A stretch of 64,000 bases of DNA from the NCBI GenBank assembly GCA_023974075.1, contig CM043807.1, positions 2,116,623 to 2,180,622 on the forward strand, in the 5' to 3' direction. Made by a program: the position numbers and the translations under genes. The notes beneath the pieces are model-generated. The model had not been told where the DNA came from and did no database searches. It was given only the letters and a program-made list of their open reading frames with translations. The DNA is from Chaenocephalus aceratus. Its lineage: Eukaryota > Chordata > Actinopteri > Perciformes > Channichthyidae. Position 1 is the stretch's first letter. Each line of letters begins with the position of its first letter. Positions 43,385 through 54,549 of the stretch are shown here, in pieces.

Positions 43385-43609
43385 GCAAAGAGACTTCATC
43401 TCTGAATCTACTGACGTTTTTTCCATCCTGGGGCCTCAATGTCTATTAACTACATGCTCAGCCTATGGAAAACAACAACATGAGTCAACATAGCTATGCA
43501 GACAACACAAAACTTTACATAACCATATCATGAGAGGACTATGATCAAATTAAAGCGCTGAGTAAGAGCATAGAACAAATCAATGACTGGATGTGTGAGA
43601 ATGTTAAGT
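43385..43609 (+). pseudogene. L2-like LINE reverse transcriptase fragment, left part
   Basis: Reads YADNTKLYIT (degenerate YADD), EDYDQIKALSKSIEQINDWM and CENVK, then stops at the transposon inserted at 43610. The same protein resumes at 45163. Confidence 0.7.
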
Positions 43610-43685
43610 CAGGGTTCCCACGCTTGCCGTGAACATTTTTTCCATGCTACCTCCTGATTTTCCAGGTACCATATTAAGTGATGAT

Positions 43686-44133
43686 CTATAGGCCCCTGAA
43701 GCTTGTGAAGTGTGACCTGACCATCTTCATGACCCAGCGAATCTCTGCTTCAAATACAGCTTGGCTCGAAAAAAATGTTTTTCCCCTGAGCTCCAGAGCC
43801 TTTTTCCGTAGGCTGTTCACTGCTGGTACTGGGCACCTGACTGTCACTTTCGATATCCTGGCTTGTTGGGCCACTTCTTCCCTCTCCTGTTTTTTGTAGT
43901 CAAGAAATCTGTCATTCTTCTTTCATTATTTAGCTGTCCAGCTAACTTGGTGTGGGTTTGTCCTTTTGAATGGCTCTTGAGGGAAGCGACCCCCATATTG
44001 CTGATGTCAAATGACTTGCGGCAAACTTGCAATAAGCCTTGTGGACATCTCCTCCTGGTACCTCTCCAATCCAGTCCTTGTATTGAGAGTCATCTTTCCA
44101 ATGTGACTTGAATCTGCCGCGTGTCATTGTCAC
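43686..44133 (-). pseudogene. Transposase N-terminus (zinc-finger-like), frameshifted
   Basis: The minus strand from 44133: RGRFKSHWKDDSQYKDWIGE, AYCKF, then in another frame CRKSFDISNMGVASLKSHSK with GQTHTKLAG, and after a further break VAQQARISKVTV and EAEIRWVMKMVRSHF. C-x2-C with S-x5-H and a following H fits a BED/TTF-like finger. The IRW-x2-K-x2-x-SHF helix is a known continuation in this type of fish transposon protein. The catalytic core is absent. Confidence 0.65.
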
Positions 44134-44483
44134 TCACTCCCGTAATGCATTACACATTTGAGATTATGAGTCTTACTAATGAACCTAAAAGGGAAAACAT
44201 AAGGCTGGTTCCCCTGTGGTTCCTCAGTACAGCAACCCCACTAGTAAGCTTAGCTTAACAGTATAGATGTATAGAATCAGTCTAGGCATGATCAATGCAT
44301 TTTCAAAAATGTCTCACCCCAAATGTTCCTATTTACTAGTATCATTTTTTTTAAGAAAAAAACGAAAAATCACAAATAGCTAAAAGTAGATATAAGAATG
44401 AATGTTACAAAATGTATCAAGACTAGACTATTCATGTCAACTAGTATAGAAGTAATGTCACAGCCTAATGTGAAAATGTATTG

Positions 44484-44665
44484 GTTGTTAGCTAGCAATG
44501 CAAGCTAGCCAACACTAGCTAGTTAGTTAGCAAACTGAATGTTGGCTAGCAAGATTGCGCTCCATGTGCTTGCTAACCATCATTAACAAATCCAAATTCA
44601 AAACAAACTCAAACTGCTTGCTAGTTAGCAAGATTGCACTGCTTACTAACTAACGTTGATAAACC
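44484..44665. repeat. GCTAGC/AGTTAGC-rich cluster
   Basis: Repeated GTTAGCTAGC, AAGCTAGCC and CTAGTTAGTTAGCAA around 44484-44540, and AGTTAGCAAGATTGC near 44622. It lies in the interior of the 43610-45162 transposon. Confidence 0.6.
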
Positions 44666-45162
44666 CAAGTTTACCACAGTTAAACACAGCTACTTACATT
44701 TGAGGATAAACTTGCATAAGAAGTTTCACTGTAGATGTCAAGGCTCCCGTGTTGGCTGGGAAATGCATGTATTTGACCCTTCTATTGAGATCGCGAGTAA
44801 CGTTATTATTCCTGAAGTCCACCAATCCGAAACTATACTTTTAAAGTCCATATCACCAAGTTGCCTGCATCAAATTCCAATATACCATATAGGATGCCAA
44901 GAGCATGCTCTACAACATGGGATCATCCATTTCTATCTACAGTAAAAGCTGTTCACATGTAAAGTGTTTTTATAAACTCATCTTAATTCTGTGCTCAATA
45001 GTTTCATTTTATTACTATTTTACACCTCATCCAATAACAATTTCCAGGACAACTGTTTCTATTTCCATGTAAGTGTTCACTTTTGCTCAGTTTCCATGAC
45101 TTCTCCATACCTGGAAAATGAAAAAATTAATTCCATGTTTTCCAGGTACCGTGGGAACCCTG

Positions 45163-45480
45163 TAAGTGTTTTTGGAGCCAAGGAAGAACGAATTAAAGTC
45201 AGCTCTGAGCTTCAGTCTGCAATGTTCAAACAATGGAAAGCGCCAGATATCTAGGTGTATTCATGGACTCTGAACAGTCTCATTTATACAATTACAAAGT
45301 GTGTCTACAATCACCATAAGAATATATCAATGAAAGGACGTGCATCCCAGCAGAATTTGGTCAAGTTTGTCCATGCTATTATCTCCAGTAGACTCAACTA
45401 CTGAAACAGTGTCTCTACAGGTCTCACTGAAAAATCTATTTCAATGTGCGATGAAAAAGTGACCCTCACACTGATCTGAA
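45163..45480 (+). pseudogene. L2-like LINE reverse transcriptase fragment, right part
   Basis: Reads VFGAKEERIKVSSELQSAM, then, frame-shifted, YLGVFMDSEQS, KFVHAIISSRLNY and NSVSTGLTEKSI. With the transposon and one TAAGT removed, it follows directly from the piece at 43385-43609. Confidence 0.7.
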
Positions 45481-45829
45481 CTCTGATCAGAGAAGGACAA
45501 AACAAAGTATGAGTCATCAGGTGATGCATGCAGGACACAAGGACATCCCCCATACAGAGACAGTAAAACCTCCCCAGTCTAGGTTCCTGTTAGAGCTACA
45601 TGAGAGCGGGACAACACAAGGACAACCTCAGCACTCTGAACACTTCTGGGAAAATCAACCAACCAAGAACCCCCAGACATTATGAGGATGTCAGTTCGAG
45701 AAATCCTCACCAGCTCTGAAAGACACAGCAGGAATACCTGCTCCCCAATACTTTGTTCAAAAACAAGCAAAACCCCAAAATGACCATAATATGAGTTGTT
45801 GACATAAATCCAGAACCATCAGAACTGGA
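45481..45829. other. No recognisable gene
   Basis: Probably LINE-derived at its start, with no motif left. Confidence 0.35.
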
Positions 45830-46082
45830 GGTAACACTTTATATTAAGGTACACAAATTAACCATCAACTAGTTGTTAATTAACATGCATATTAGCAGTA
45901 TATTGGCTCTTTAGTAGTCATTATAAAACACTTATTAATGCCTTATTCTATATGACCGTATTCTACAAGTAATAAGCCATTAATTGAGTTTTTCCTCAAT
46001 AACCCTCTAATTAGTGCTTATTTATTGCAAGTAAGGAAGTTGTTGTCCATGAGTTTTGGTCTTAATATGCTCTGCTCAATAG
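45830..46082 (+). repeat. GGTAACACTTTA element, copy 2 (partial)
   Basis: Matches 24983-25233 closely. It is cut at CTGCTCAATA by the half foldback element. Confidence 0.8.
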
Positions 46083-46380
46083 AGAACCGCAGTGACGCGT
46101 CCTAAAACCTGGAAGTAAACTTATTCCGGTTCCTTCGTCAAAAAGCAATGAGATTTCTCAGTAGGATTTTGGAAAATAGCTCGAAATAAGGTCTGTGGTT
46201 GACACACATTTAAGAGAGGGATCACGTTTTGTTCAGCCGGATAATCTCGTCTACCCTACTTTTATAATTTTCTAATCATAAATCTAGTCACCAGAAGCAA
46301 AATGGTAACGCTATAAACGAACTACAAGCGAGAACAGCAGGGTCGCACGACTTCAACATCACGCTAACTTAAGATCGTTT
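46083..46380. mobile_element. Half copy of the long-TIR foldback element
   Basis: Starts GAGAACCGCAGTGACGCGTC and matches the inverse of 39780-40074, through GTTCAGCCGGATAAT and CATAAATCTAGTC. The other half is missing. Confidence 0.75.
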
Positions 46381-46489
46381 CAACTGACTTTTGCGCGCTT
46401 ACATATTTTAACAAAGCTTTTCATTTGAGCCACACTGAATTTAACTAGAAGTCATGGCTGTGTCAATTACCAGTCTGATATCATTTTAC

Positions 46490-47713
46490 AAAGATTTACA
46501 AACCTTTATTTATACAGATAAATCCCATTGAGATCATTGATCTCTTTTTCAAGGGAGACCTGCTCAAGTAGTTCCACATGAAACATAAAACATAAACAGA
46601 ACAACAAAAGGACATCATACAGCATCATTTACATAACTATCCACATAAACAGGTACCAATAGCTTCTGATTGAGTAGCATCCAACCGAGCTTTAAAAACA
46701 TTTAGTGGCACCAGATTGTTCAGTTTCCATTTAATTTGCAGACTATTCCAAGACAGAGGAGCTGCGCATCTAAAAGCTGTCTTCCCAAAGACAGTCCTAG
46801 CAGTTGGCACATTTAATAAAACCACTGCATTCGATCTCAGGCAGTAGCCACTTACAATTCTCCGAGAGATTAGGGAGCAGATATAAGATGGAAGTTTCCC
46901 TAGCATGGCTTTGTATATAAAAATGTACCAGTGACTGAGCCTCCGTACAGTTAGTGAAAGCAAACCAGCCCTTGCATACAGGGTACAGTGATGGGTTAAT
47001 GCTTTACAGTTTGTCACAAATCTCAGAGCACTGTGATACGCAGCATCTAACTTGACCAGGCAATTGGCAGGTGCATTCATATAACATCAGATCCCCAGAG
47101 TCCAGCACAGGTAAAAAGGTCACAGTGACTAGCCTTTTCCTGGCCTCAAGCGAGAAACAGGACTTGTTCCTGTAGAAGAAACCTAGCCTAACCCTCAGCT
47201 TTTTAAGCAGGTTATTGACATGAAGTTTAAAAGAGAGACAATCATCAAGCCAGATACCAAGGTATTTGTAACAGGCAACAACTTCAAGTTTTGTTCCTTG
47301 CGTAATTACAATATCTAAAACAGGGCTCTGGTGTCTTTTTGCTTTTGAAAAGAGCATTACCTTGGTTTTATCCACATTTAAAAGAAGCTTTAATTCAGAG
47401 AGCTGAGTCTGAATAGTGTTAAAAACAGCCTGTAATTTAACAACAGCCTCTTTAATGGAGGGACCTGCACAATACATCACAGTATCATCCACATAAAAAT
47501 GTAAAGTAGCTTCATCCACATTATCACCTACGCTGTTAATATATATGGAGAATAAAAGTGGTCCTAAAACAGAACCTTGTGGTACACCATTAGAAATGTT
47601 TAACCACTCAGAAGACAGTCCATCAAAATTAACACATTGGGACCTTTCAGAGAGGTAGTTCACAAACCACCCCACCGCAAGGCTGGATATGCCAATACTG
47701 AGTACCCTCTGCT
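46490..47713 (-). pseudogene. Non-LTR LINE reverse transcriptase, C-terminal part (clade unresolved)
   Basis: The minus strand reads [40 protein letters not shown] (motif B), LHFYVDDTVMYC (motif C, YVDD), LNVDKTKVMLFSK, CYKYLGIWLDDCLSFKLHVN and, after a frameshift near 47080, YHSALRFVTNCKALTHHCTL, YIFIYKAMLGKLPSYI and FGKTAFRCAAPLSWN. The 3' end near 46490 is AT-rich with TTTATACAGATAAATCCC. The N-terminal part of the RT is at 49395-49690, beyond the inserted element. It is related to the LINE at 62.2-64.0 kb. Confidence 0.8.
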
Positions 47714-47948
47714 TTAAAGGGGAAAGGAAACACCAATTACAGTTATAATATTCCGGTAGTTTATTCATTTTACAATGGATATTGATCGTAATATTTATTG
47801 TATATGATATACTCGCCAAAAGAAAATTAATTATCCGCCGGCCGGGTGGGGAATTCCGGGACCAGGCCGCCGCCATTAGGGGAGTCCCAACATGGTGACG
47901 TCACTGGATGGGTCTTCGCTCCGGTATCCATACACAACGTAGCAGATA

Positions 47949-48163
47949 TGGCAGCGATGGAGGAATTTTGCAATGAGATCGAAGTTTTGAACGATGCATT
48001 TGACTATTCGTCGGGAGATGACATTGATGTGGAAGCATCTACAGTTACCAGGCATCCCATGGCCTATGTTTATGAACCGATTCGGTCGAATAGAGTGGCA
48101 TACGATCCGGAAAAAAAACAACAACAAAAAAAACACAATGCTAACAGTGAGCCTCTGAATTAG
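47949..48163 (+). pseudogene. Acidic short ORF in the TTAA-flanked element
   Basis: From ATG 47949: MAAMEEFCNEIEVLNDAFDY, GDDIDVEAS, YVYEPIRSN, then a Lys/Gln-rich end. The acidic start and Y-x-Y-E-P phrase are typical of accessory N-terminal exons in fish DNA transposons. Function unknown; a stop follows at 48163. Confidence 0.4.
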
Positions 48164-48799
48164 CCCCGAGCGAACAATGCTAACCTATTACTGCACCGAA
48201 AATCACTCCTAGCTCCCTTATTACTTATCCTAGCCGCACATCCAACACATCGTTTATGATCGCAAGGAGACACAGAATCTAACGGTGCCCACCACAACAC
48301 TGAAAGATACAAACTCGCGAGGTTATCAACAAAAACGTACATCAAAACAAGTGGCGCTAGGTACTAACATACGCTAGGCTAACGGCTTACCTTCCTCATT
48401 GTCTGGTCTAAACTGGTCTTCAATGGCATTACAACGATAAAAACGATGATGTAGTTAATCCATAGGTTAATATCCAATGGGGCTGTGTCCCCTTTGAAAT
48501 GTCTGATAATCTATAAGCAATACAACTGCAATTCCGTTATCTGCTGTCCGCTCTGTGCTCCGTGCGCTCTGGGTCCTGCAATACCATCCATTGAACACCT
48601 AGTCCAGCAATACTAGCCTTTTTTAGGGCTGTTTTCGACAGATGAGCGTGTGTATGCCAGTTTAATTAGTTGAGCTATAGAACACCCCAATTCTCTATTG
48701 TACGTCATAATAATAGCTACCATTTAGTTTGGACGCGTTTGCTTTAATTAATAAGGTCACACTGTGTCAGTAAATACATGTGTGAGCTAGTAATCTGGT

Positions 48800-49170
48800 A
48801 GTGCTGCAATATGTACCTCTCTCTAGGGCAGCTGAAGCAACTCGTTTTGGTGGCTCGAACTTCACGTTTGTTGACACTGTCATTGTCTTGCGCTGGCCGA
48901 CGTGCTGGGGACGGTCGGTGTTCCCGACTGCATACGTTGAGAAATCGAATATTGTGGGAACAGATCCTGGCTTCAAATCCGATGTTTTGTATTGAACCAG
49001 GCATCCAGACTGGACTTTGAGCAGCTTCTCATCCTTTAGTGGCAGCCTATGGAAATGTACTTCTTCCTTCTTCGATAAAATCCATTTGTGCAGCCTGGGG
49101 CAATACAATAAACTCCAGACGACGACCGTTTTCTTGTAATGTAAACTACTGATGCATTGCAACGCCATGT
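48800..49170 (-). pseudogene. THAP zinc finger fragment
   Basis: The minus strand reads LLYCPRLHKW, KEEVHFHRLPLKDEKLLK and, after an apparent internal deletion, GCLVQYKTSDLKPGSVPTIF. FHRLP and the LKPGSVPTIF-type end are signatures of THAP domains, which bind DNA in Kolobok and P-type transposases. The W and some Cys/His ligands are missing. Confidence 0.6.
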
Positions 49171-49394
49171 TTGTTGTTATTGAGCTTTGGCCCAGGAAGC
49201 CGTACCCACTCAGTGACGTCACTGGAAAAGTCCCGGAGCAATGGAAGCGCCCATGGTCATTAGGCACGTATTTCAAAAAGTAAATTCGCGTATCTCGATC
49301 GTTTACATTGGAAATAGACTAGATAAATACATTTCCTAATGGGAATATATTGTCGCATGGAAAGCAGTTTGAAAGTGTTTCCAGTTCCCTTTAA

Positions 49395-49690
49395 GATGCG
49401 ATGATCAACGGTGTCAAACGCTTGGAAAGGTCAATAAATAGAGCTGCACAACTCTGCTTATTATCTAAAATACTATTAATGGTCATTTACCCACTTTCAT
49501 TGTCGCAGTGATGGGCTGTGTTTCTTTCTGAAGTCCTGACTGATGTTTAGACAGATATCATTTATAGATAAAAACTCCTTTACTTGTTCACTCACAAGTC
49601 GTTCGATCACCTTAGCCAGAACTGACCATTTAGAGATTGGCCTATAGTTATTTAAATAGTTGCCTCCCCCTCCTTTCAGTAAGGCAAGAC
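49395..49690 (-). pseudogene. LINE reverse transcriptase, N-terminal part (pair of 46490-47713)
   Basis: The minus strand reads GGGNYLNNYRPISKWSVLAK, VIERLVSEQVKEFLS and QDFRKKHSPSLRQ, then a broken motif A ending FDTVDHRIL-like. This is the first RT block of the interrupted LINE. Confidence 0.75.
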
Positions 49691-49967
49691 ATAAGCAGAC
49701 TTCCATACTTTGGAATTGCATTTGTGCTGAGGGAGAGGGTAAAAAGAGAAGTAAGAGGTGGAGCAATAAAAGAGAAAGAGGGAGGGACGTAGAGCAGCGA
49801 CATGTGAGGGACGAGCAGTTTTCTGAGCTCTGCTTGGAAGGGAACATTTCAAAAAGTTATTTTCACCTCTTTTTCTCGCTCCCGTGGGGCAAATGTGTCT
49901 CTAAAGTGTTCAGCTATCTAAAAGTGACCGTGTTTTGATTTGGTTGTAACATAAAACTCTCAAAAAC
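49691..49967 (+). other. Possible 5' leader of the L1/Tx1 element
   Basis: Purine-rich sequence (49725-49800) followed by mixed DNA leading to the ORF1 start. It is assigned to the L1 only by position. Confidence 0.35.
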
Positions 49968-50894
49968 ATGCCGAAGACCCAAAGACCGAAACCAGCCCAA
50001 ACGCCGCGGACTCGCCTGAGGAAAGACGAAGCCGGGTCGGCGGAGCCGCTGTCGGATACACAGGCAATCGATGGCCGCCCCTATAAGCGGACTGGCAGTG
50101 TGTGCTAACTAAGATCGACTCAACAGTGACGTCGGCTGCAGGTGAATTGCACACCAAATAGACAACCTGTCGAGGGACTTAAGATCAGAAATCTTCAATG
50201 TGCGCACAGAGTTTACTAAGGTTGTTGAAGATGTTAGGAAGGAGAAACGCACTTTCCGTAACGCGCAGTTAAGCCTTGAGGAGGGGGCTAATTTGCTATG
50301 CTAACCGGGTAGTGGAACTCGAGGCTAAAGTTACTACGCTGTCCTCACAAGTAAACAAGTTTGGTGGACAAAACCGAAAGATCTAGAGTCTCGATAACGG
50401 AGAGATAAGTTGGTCGACTAGTCGGTGTGGCGGAAGGGACCTGGGAATATTCGGCCAGAAGAAAGCCATAGCTCCAACTACTGCAGGATGCTCTGAGCCT
50501 GGACTACACACCGACGCTTGACCGTGCAACATAGGGGCTTGCAGCCGAAAACCAGCTGATGGGGATGCCCCGAGGCCGATCATCATTAAATTCCACTACT
50601 TTCAGGAGAAGCGATATTATACGGAAAGCCATGGGAGCGGGTCCCATCTTCCACATCGGCAAGCGTTTCTACATATACCCGGACTACACGCTCTCGGTGA
50701 GGAAAAGGAGGGCAGCATTTACTGAGGTCCGGGGGCTGCTGCGCAGATGCCCTGGTGTGAAGTATGGACTTGTGTATCCAGCCACACTTAAAATCACAAC
50801 CTCAGCTGGAGAGCAAAAGTCATTTGAAGACCCAACCAAGGCAAAGCACTACATTGAGACGGATTTGCACCCCGCGGGACCCGAGGGAGAGTGA
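49968..50894 (+). pseudogene. L1/Tx1-type ORF1, degraded
   Basis: Starts at ATG 49968 (MPKTQRPKPAQTPRTRLRK, basic). Stops and shifts interrupt the coiled-coil region, and the C-terminal domain is well kept: IIRKAMGAGPIFHIGKRF, YIYPDYTLSVRKRRAAF, GVKYGLVYPATLKITTS and DPTKAKHYIET, the RNA-binding CTD of L1 ORF1. The stop is at 50892-50894. ORF2 follows after about 0.5 kb. Confidence 0.8.
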
Positions 50895-51419
50895 TAATCC
50901 AATATTGGGTCCATGACAGGTACTGTATGGAGCTGCAGGATAATATCACAGCCTGCGTCACAATGACTACATTTTTTACTGTTAATTACACTACAGTGGT
51001 TTGCGCTTTTATGTATGGACTATGGACAACTGAGTCATGGGGAAATTACAACAATGCAGGATTTTCTTAAGTTATAGGTGTTTAAGGCTGTTTTACAGTT
51101 ACGACCACATAAGTGCAGCAATGTCGGTGCTATGTGAAAGGCCATGTTTCATTTAAATTCATTTGTTCTGACCTTGCACAGTTCAGTCGAGTGTTTGGTT
51201 AGTCTTGACGTGTTATATGCCTAAGAGTAGGGACGCGTGTTGTAGGGCAGTCTCAGGCTTTAAGAAGACCAGCCCGGGGATCCAGGATGGTAAGAGTTTA
51301 TTTTTTGTTACCTTTCTTAACTTTTGTCTGTTTTATGGTACTTTTTTGTTTTTCTATTGTTTCATGTCTTAACCCAATATTGCACATGTGTGTTCAGATT
51401 TTGCCAACTTTCAAGTCCA

Positions 51420-54385
51420 GACCATGTATCCAGTGGCAGAGTTATGGCTCCTGATGCTGAAGATAAACAACAAGGTTCTATCTATCTACCTCTGGGTCAT
51501 ATCATCAGACAACATAACATCAACTTCCACTGCTATGCCGACGACACTCAAGTCTACATCAAAACACAACCCAATAGCACCACTATCCAAACACTAAACA
51601 CCTGCCTGGAAGACATCCGCTCCTGGATGACCACCAACTACCTTCAGCTCAACAGCAGCAAGACGGAGGCAATCCTGATAGGCACCACCGACCAGCTTGC
51701 CAAGGCCGCCAACATCAGCCCCTCCCTTGATGGTCAGCTCATTCCTCTCTCCTCCGTTGTCACCAACCTCGGTGTAAGGTTTGACCCCACTCTGTCTTTC
51801 CAAGCCCACATCAAACATATCACCAAGACCTCCTTCTTTCACCTGAAAAAACATTTCCCGACTGAAGCCCTCACTCTCAACTGATGACATAAAAAAACTG
51901 GTTCCATGCACTCGTCTTCTCAAGGACTAGACTATTGCAATGCACTCCTCTCCGGTCTCCCAGCCAAATCCATCAACCGCTTGCAACTAGTCCAGAACAA
52001 GCACAGCCAGAGTTCTCACCGGTACAAAAAAGGTCCGCACACACTAACCCCCATACTTGCAAAAACTACACTGGCTCCCAAGTCCACTACAGGAATCCAG
52101 TTATAAGGTTCTGCTCCTCACGTACAGAGCCCTGAATGGACAAAGCCCAAATACCTCTGTGACCTCATTCATAACCCAGAACACTCTACCCGCTCTCTCC
52201 GCTCCAGCCACACTCCTCTTCTTTACATCCCCCGCACACGTCTCCGGAACAATGGGAGACCGAGCTTCTGCTCATTCGCCCCGCGCCTCTGGAACTCCCT
52301 CCCAGATCAGCTGAGATCGCCCCTTCACCGAGGTCTTCAAAACCGGCCTTAAGACCCTCTTCTTTCGGCAGGCCTTCCAATAAGCTTTGAGCATGGTACA
52401 CCTAGGAGTACTGCCATTTTTATCGCTATCTCCGACTTTTATTTTTGTACTCTATTTTATATTTTATTTTTTGATTTCTTATTATTATTACAATTATTTG
52501 TTTAATCTCTCAAAGTGTAATCAGTATCCCTTGTTGTGAAGCACTTCGAGATTTGTCTTGGCAGATGAGAAGCGCTATATAAATTAAATATATTATTATT
52601 ATTATTAAGGTGCACTCTCTTTCATCAGCTGGAATGTCAAAGGCCTAAATAATATGGTTAAACAGAGTAAAATACCTTGCCCATTTAAAATCATTGAAAG
52701 CCTGATGTGATGTTTCTGCAGGAGGAAACACATCTGAATATTAACTCCCAAAAGAGACTAAGATGCAGTTGGATTGGACAAGTGTATCACTCGCGTTTCG
52801 ATTACAAAACCAGGGGCAACAGCAATTTTAATTAGAAAAGGGATACCTTTTTGAACTCTCTGAAATAATATGTGATCCCATGGTAGATATATTGTTGCAG
52901 TTGGCAGGTTGTTTAATACTCCTTTAATATTGGCAAACATCTATGGACCGAATTGGGATGACTCAAAGTTTTTCATAAACTTCTTCTCAGCCCTCCCTGA
53001 CCTCAATACCTATAAATTGGTATTGGGTGGTGATCCAACCCTAGACCTGGTAGTACCCTGTCAACATCTGCGATAGCTATAAACTCCTTCCTGCGCTCCT
53101 GTGGCCTATAAGAGGGTGTGTTATCTCTTTGCAGGCATCGCAAAGAAAACGGGACCGCATTAAACAATCACAATTAGAGGAACAAATTCAAAAACTGGAT
53201 ACAGAAAAACGCCCACCCTACCATCTACTGAGTTGCACAGTAAAATCTCTTCCCTTAAATATGAGCTCAATCAAAGAACATTTCTAAAGCCTTTATTTTT
53301 ACTAGTCAGATATATTTTTAGTTTAAGGATAACCACAAACTGCTAGCGAGACAGCTGCGGAAGAGGGAAAGTGACAGGGCCATTCACAGAGTAAAATCAG
53401 AGGAAGGCACTCCCTTGACCTCTCATAGGCATATCAATGACAGGTTTCGCCGGGTTTTATGATGATTTATACAACTCTAAGGCTCATGCGCAACCTGAAG
53501 TTTGCCGATCAGTTATTGGATGGCGTGTGACCTGCCCACATTAGAACAGAGGGATCGTGACTCTCTTGAGAAGACATTACATGTGAAGAAATCAAAAAGA
53601 CAATTAACTCACTAAAAAATGGCAAAAGCCCCGGGCCAGATGGGATGTGCAATGAATTCTATAAAAAGTTCAGCAATATGCTGGCTCCTATTTGTTGAGG
53701 ATGTACAGGAAAGCGTATGAGGCTGGTATGCTGCCGCCACACTAAACGAGGCAACTATAACAGTGATTCCAAAAAAAAGGGAAGGATTCAGAACAAGTGG
53801 GATCATATAGACCAGTTCTCCCATTTAAATACAGACCAGAACATTCTTGCCAAGACCTTATCGAGGAGACTCAGCCTCTATATGGCTAAACTGGTAAACC
53901 CTGACCAAACTGGGTTCATCCCAAACAGACACTCATTTCATAAACCTCAGACGCCTCTTCAATAATATGTACTCTACCAGACAAACTGAAGGGGATTTGT
54001 TTATCCTAAGTTTGGATGCGGAAAAGGCCTTTGACTGTGTGGGAATGGTCCAACTTATATAAAGTTCTTGAAATGTTTTAATTTGGAACAGGATTCATCT
54101 CGTGGGTTATGTTGCTGTACACCAATCCAAAATGCTAGAATCCTCACTAACCGGACTATATCAGAACCATTTAACCTGCACAGGGGAACAAGGCAGGGGA
54201 TGTGCACTTAGTCCTCTACTGTTTGCTCTTGCATTAGAGCCCTTGGCCGAAACAATCCGAGGCTAACATTCATGGTGAGATTCATGGCTACAATACAAAC
54301 TACACTACAAATAACATCTCACTATACGCAGACGATATTTTGATGTTTATAACGGAACCACCAGTCCTTCTGGTTCCTATTTTTA
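51420..54385 (+). pseudogene. L1/Tx1-type ORF2 (endonuclease and reverse transcriptase), heavily decayed, split by an L2
   Basis: The first codons ([11 protein letters not shown], to 51479) are separated from the rest by an L2 at 51480-52607. The endonuclease resumes with SFISWNVKGLNNMVK, then FLQEETHLNINSQKRL and SRFDYKTRG. RT traces are INSLKNGKSPGPDGMCNEFY, AKTLSRRLSLYMAKLVNPDQ, TGFIPNRHSF, LSLDAEKAFD-like sequence near 54010 and LYADDILMF (about 54321-54348). The sequence ends near 54385, before the thumb. Dozens of indels make it far older than the L2 inside it. Confidence 0.8.
51480..52607 (+). mobile_element. L2 LINE 3' fragment inserted in the L1/Tx1
   Basis: 5'-truncated at [20 protein letters not shown] (YADD kept). 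It continues [40 protein letters not shown], then, frame-shifted, LDYCNALLSGLPAKSINRLQ and LHWLPSPLQESSYKVLLLTY. The 3' UTR ends GCGCTATATAAATTAAATAT and (ATT)n at 52590-52607. AAGGT occurs at both junctions (about 51474 and 52608), a possible 5-bp target duplication. Confidence 0.85.
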
Positions 54386-54549
54386 TGGGCTAGTTGCACA
54401 AGATGGTGTCTATCCAACTTCCGGCGGCTGGGTGTGCGGTTGTAAACTTCCGGTCTACAGTAGAGCGGTAGGAGGGAAGAGCGATAGATAGCGTATAGAT
54501 AGCGAGAAAGATAGCGTATAGATATTATATAGGCACTATTTTACACTCT
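54386..54549. other. Upstream region of a possible exon
   Basis: Contains ACTTCCGG twice (about 54419 and 54448, ETS-type core) and a short repeat of AGATAGCGTATAGATA. It could be promoter DNA for the following open frame, but this is speculative. Confidence 0.3.

Larger units (their letters stand above)
43610..45162 (-). mobile_element. CAGGGTTCCCACG-ended transposon with 5-bp target duplication TAAGT
   Basis: 1,553 bp. The left end is CAGGGTTCCCACGCTTGCCG and the right end, inverted, is CAGGGTTCCCACGGTACCTG. TAAGT is duplicated at 43605-43609 and 45163-45167 inside a LINE reading frame. TTTCCATG motifs recur near both ends. A minus-strand transposase N-terminus is present (43686-44133). 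The end motif and the encoded W-x-W-L / C-x2-C block resemble the 25286-27935 element. Confidence 0.8.
47718..49390. mobile_element. TTAA-flanked DNA transposon, Kolobok-like (or piggyBac-like)
   Basis: 1,673 bp. The ends are AGGGGAAAGGAAACAC and, inverted, AGGGAACTGGAAACAC. TTAA is at both borders (47714-47717 and 49391-49394). Removing it joins the LINE codons as RILKQRVLSIGI, confirming the boundaries. A THAP-like fragment on the minus strand and TTAA targets favour Kolobok; no catalytic domain remains. Confidence 0.75.
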
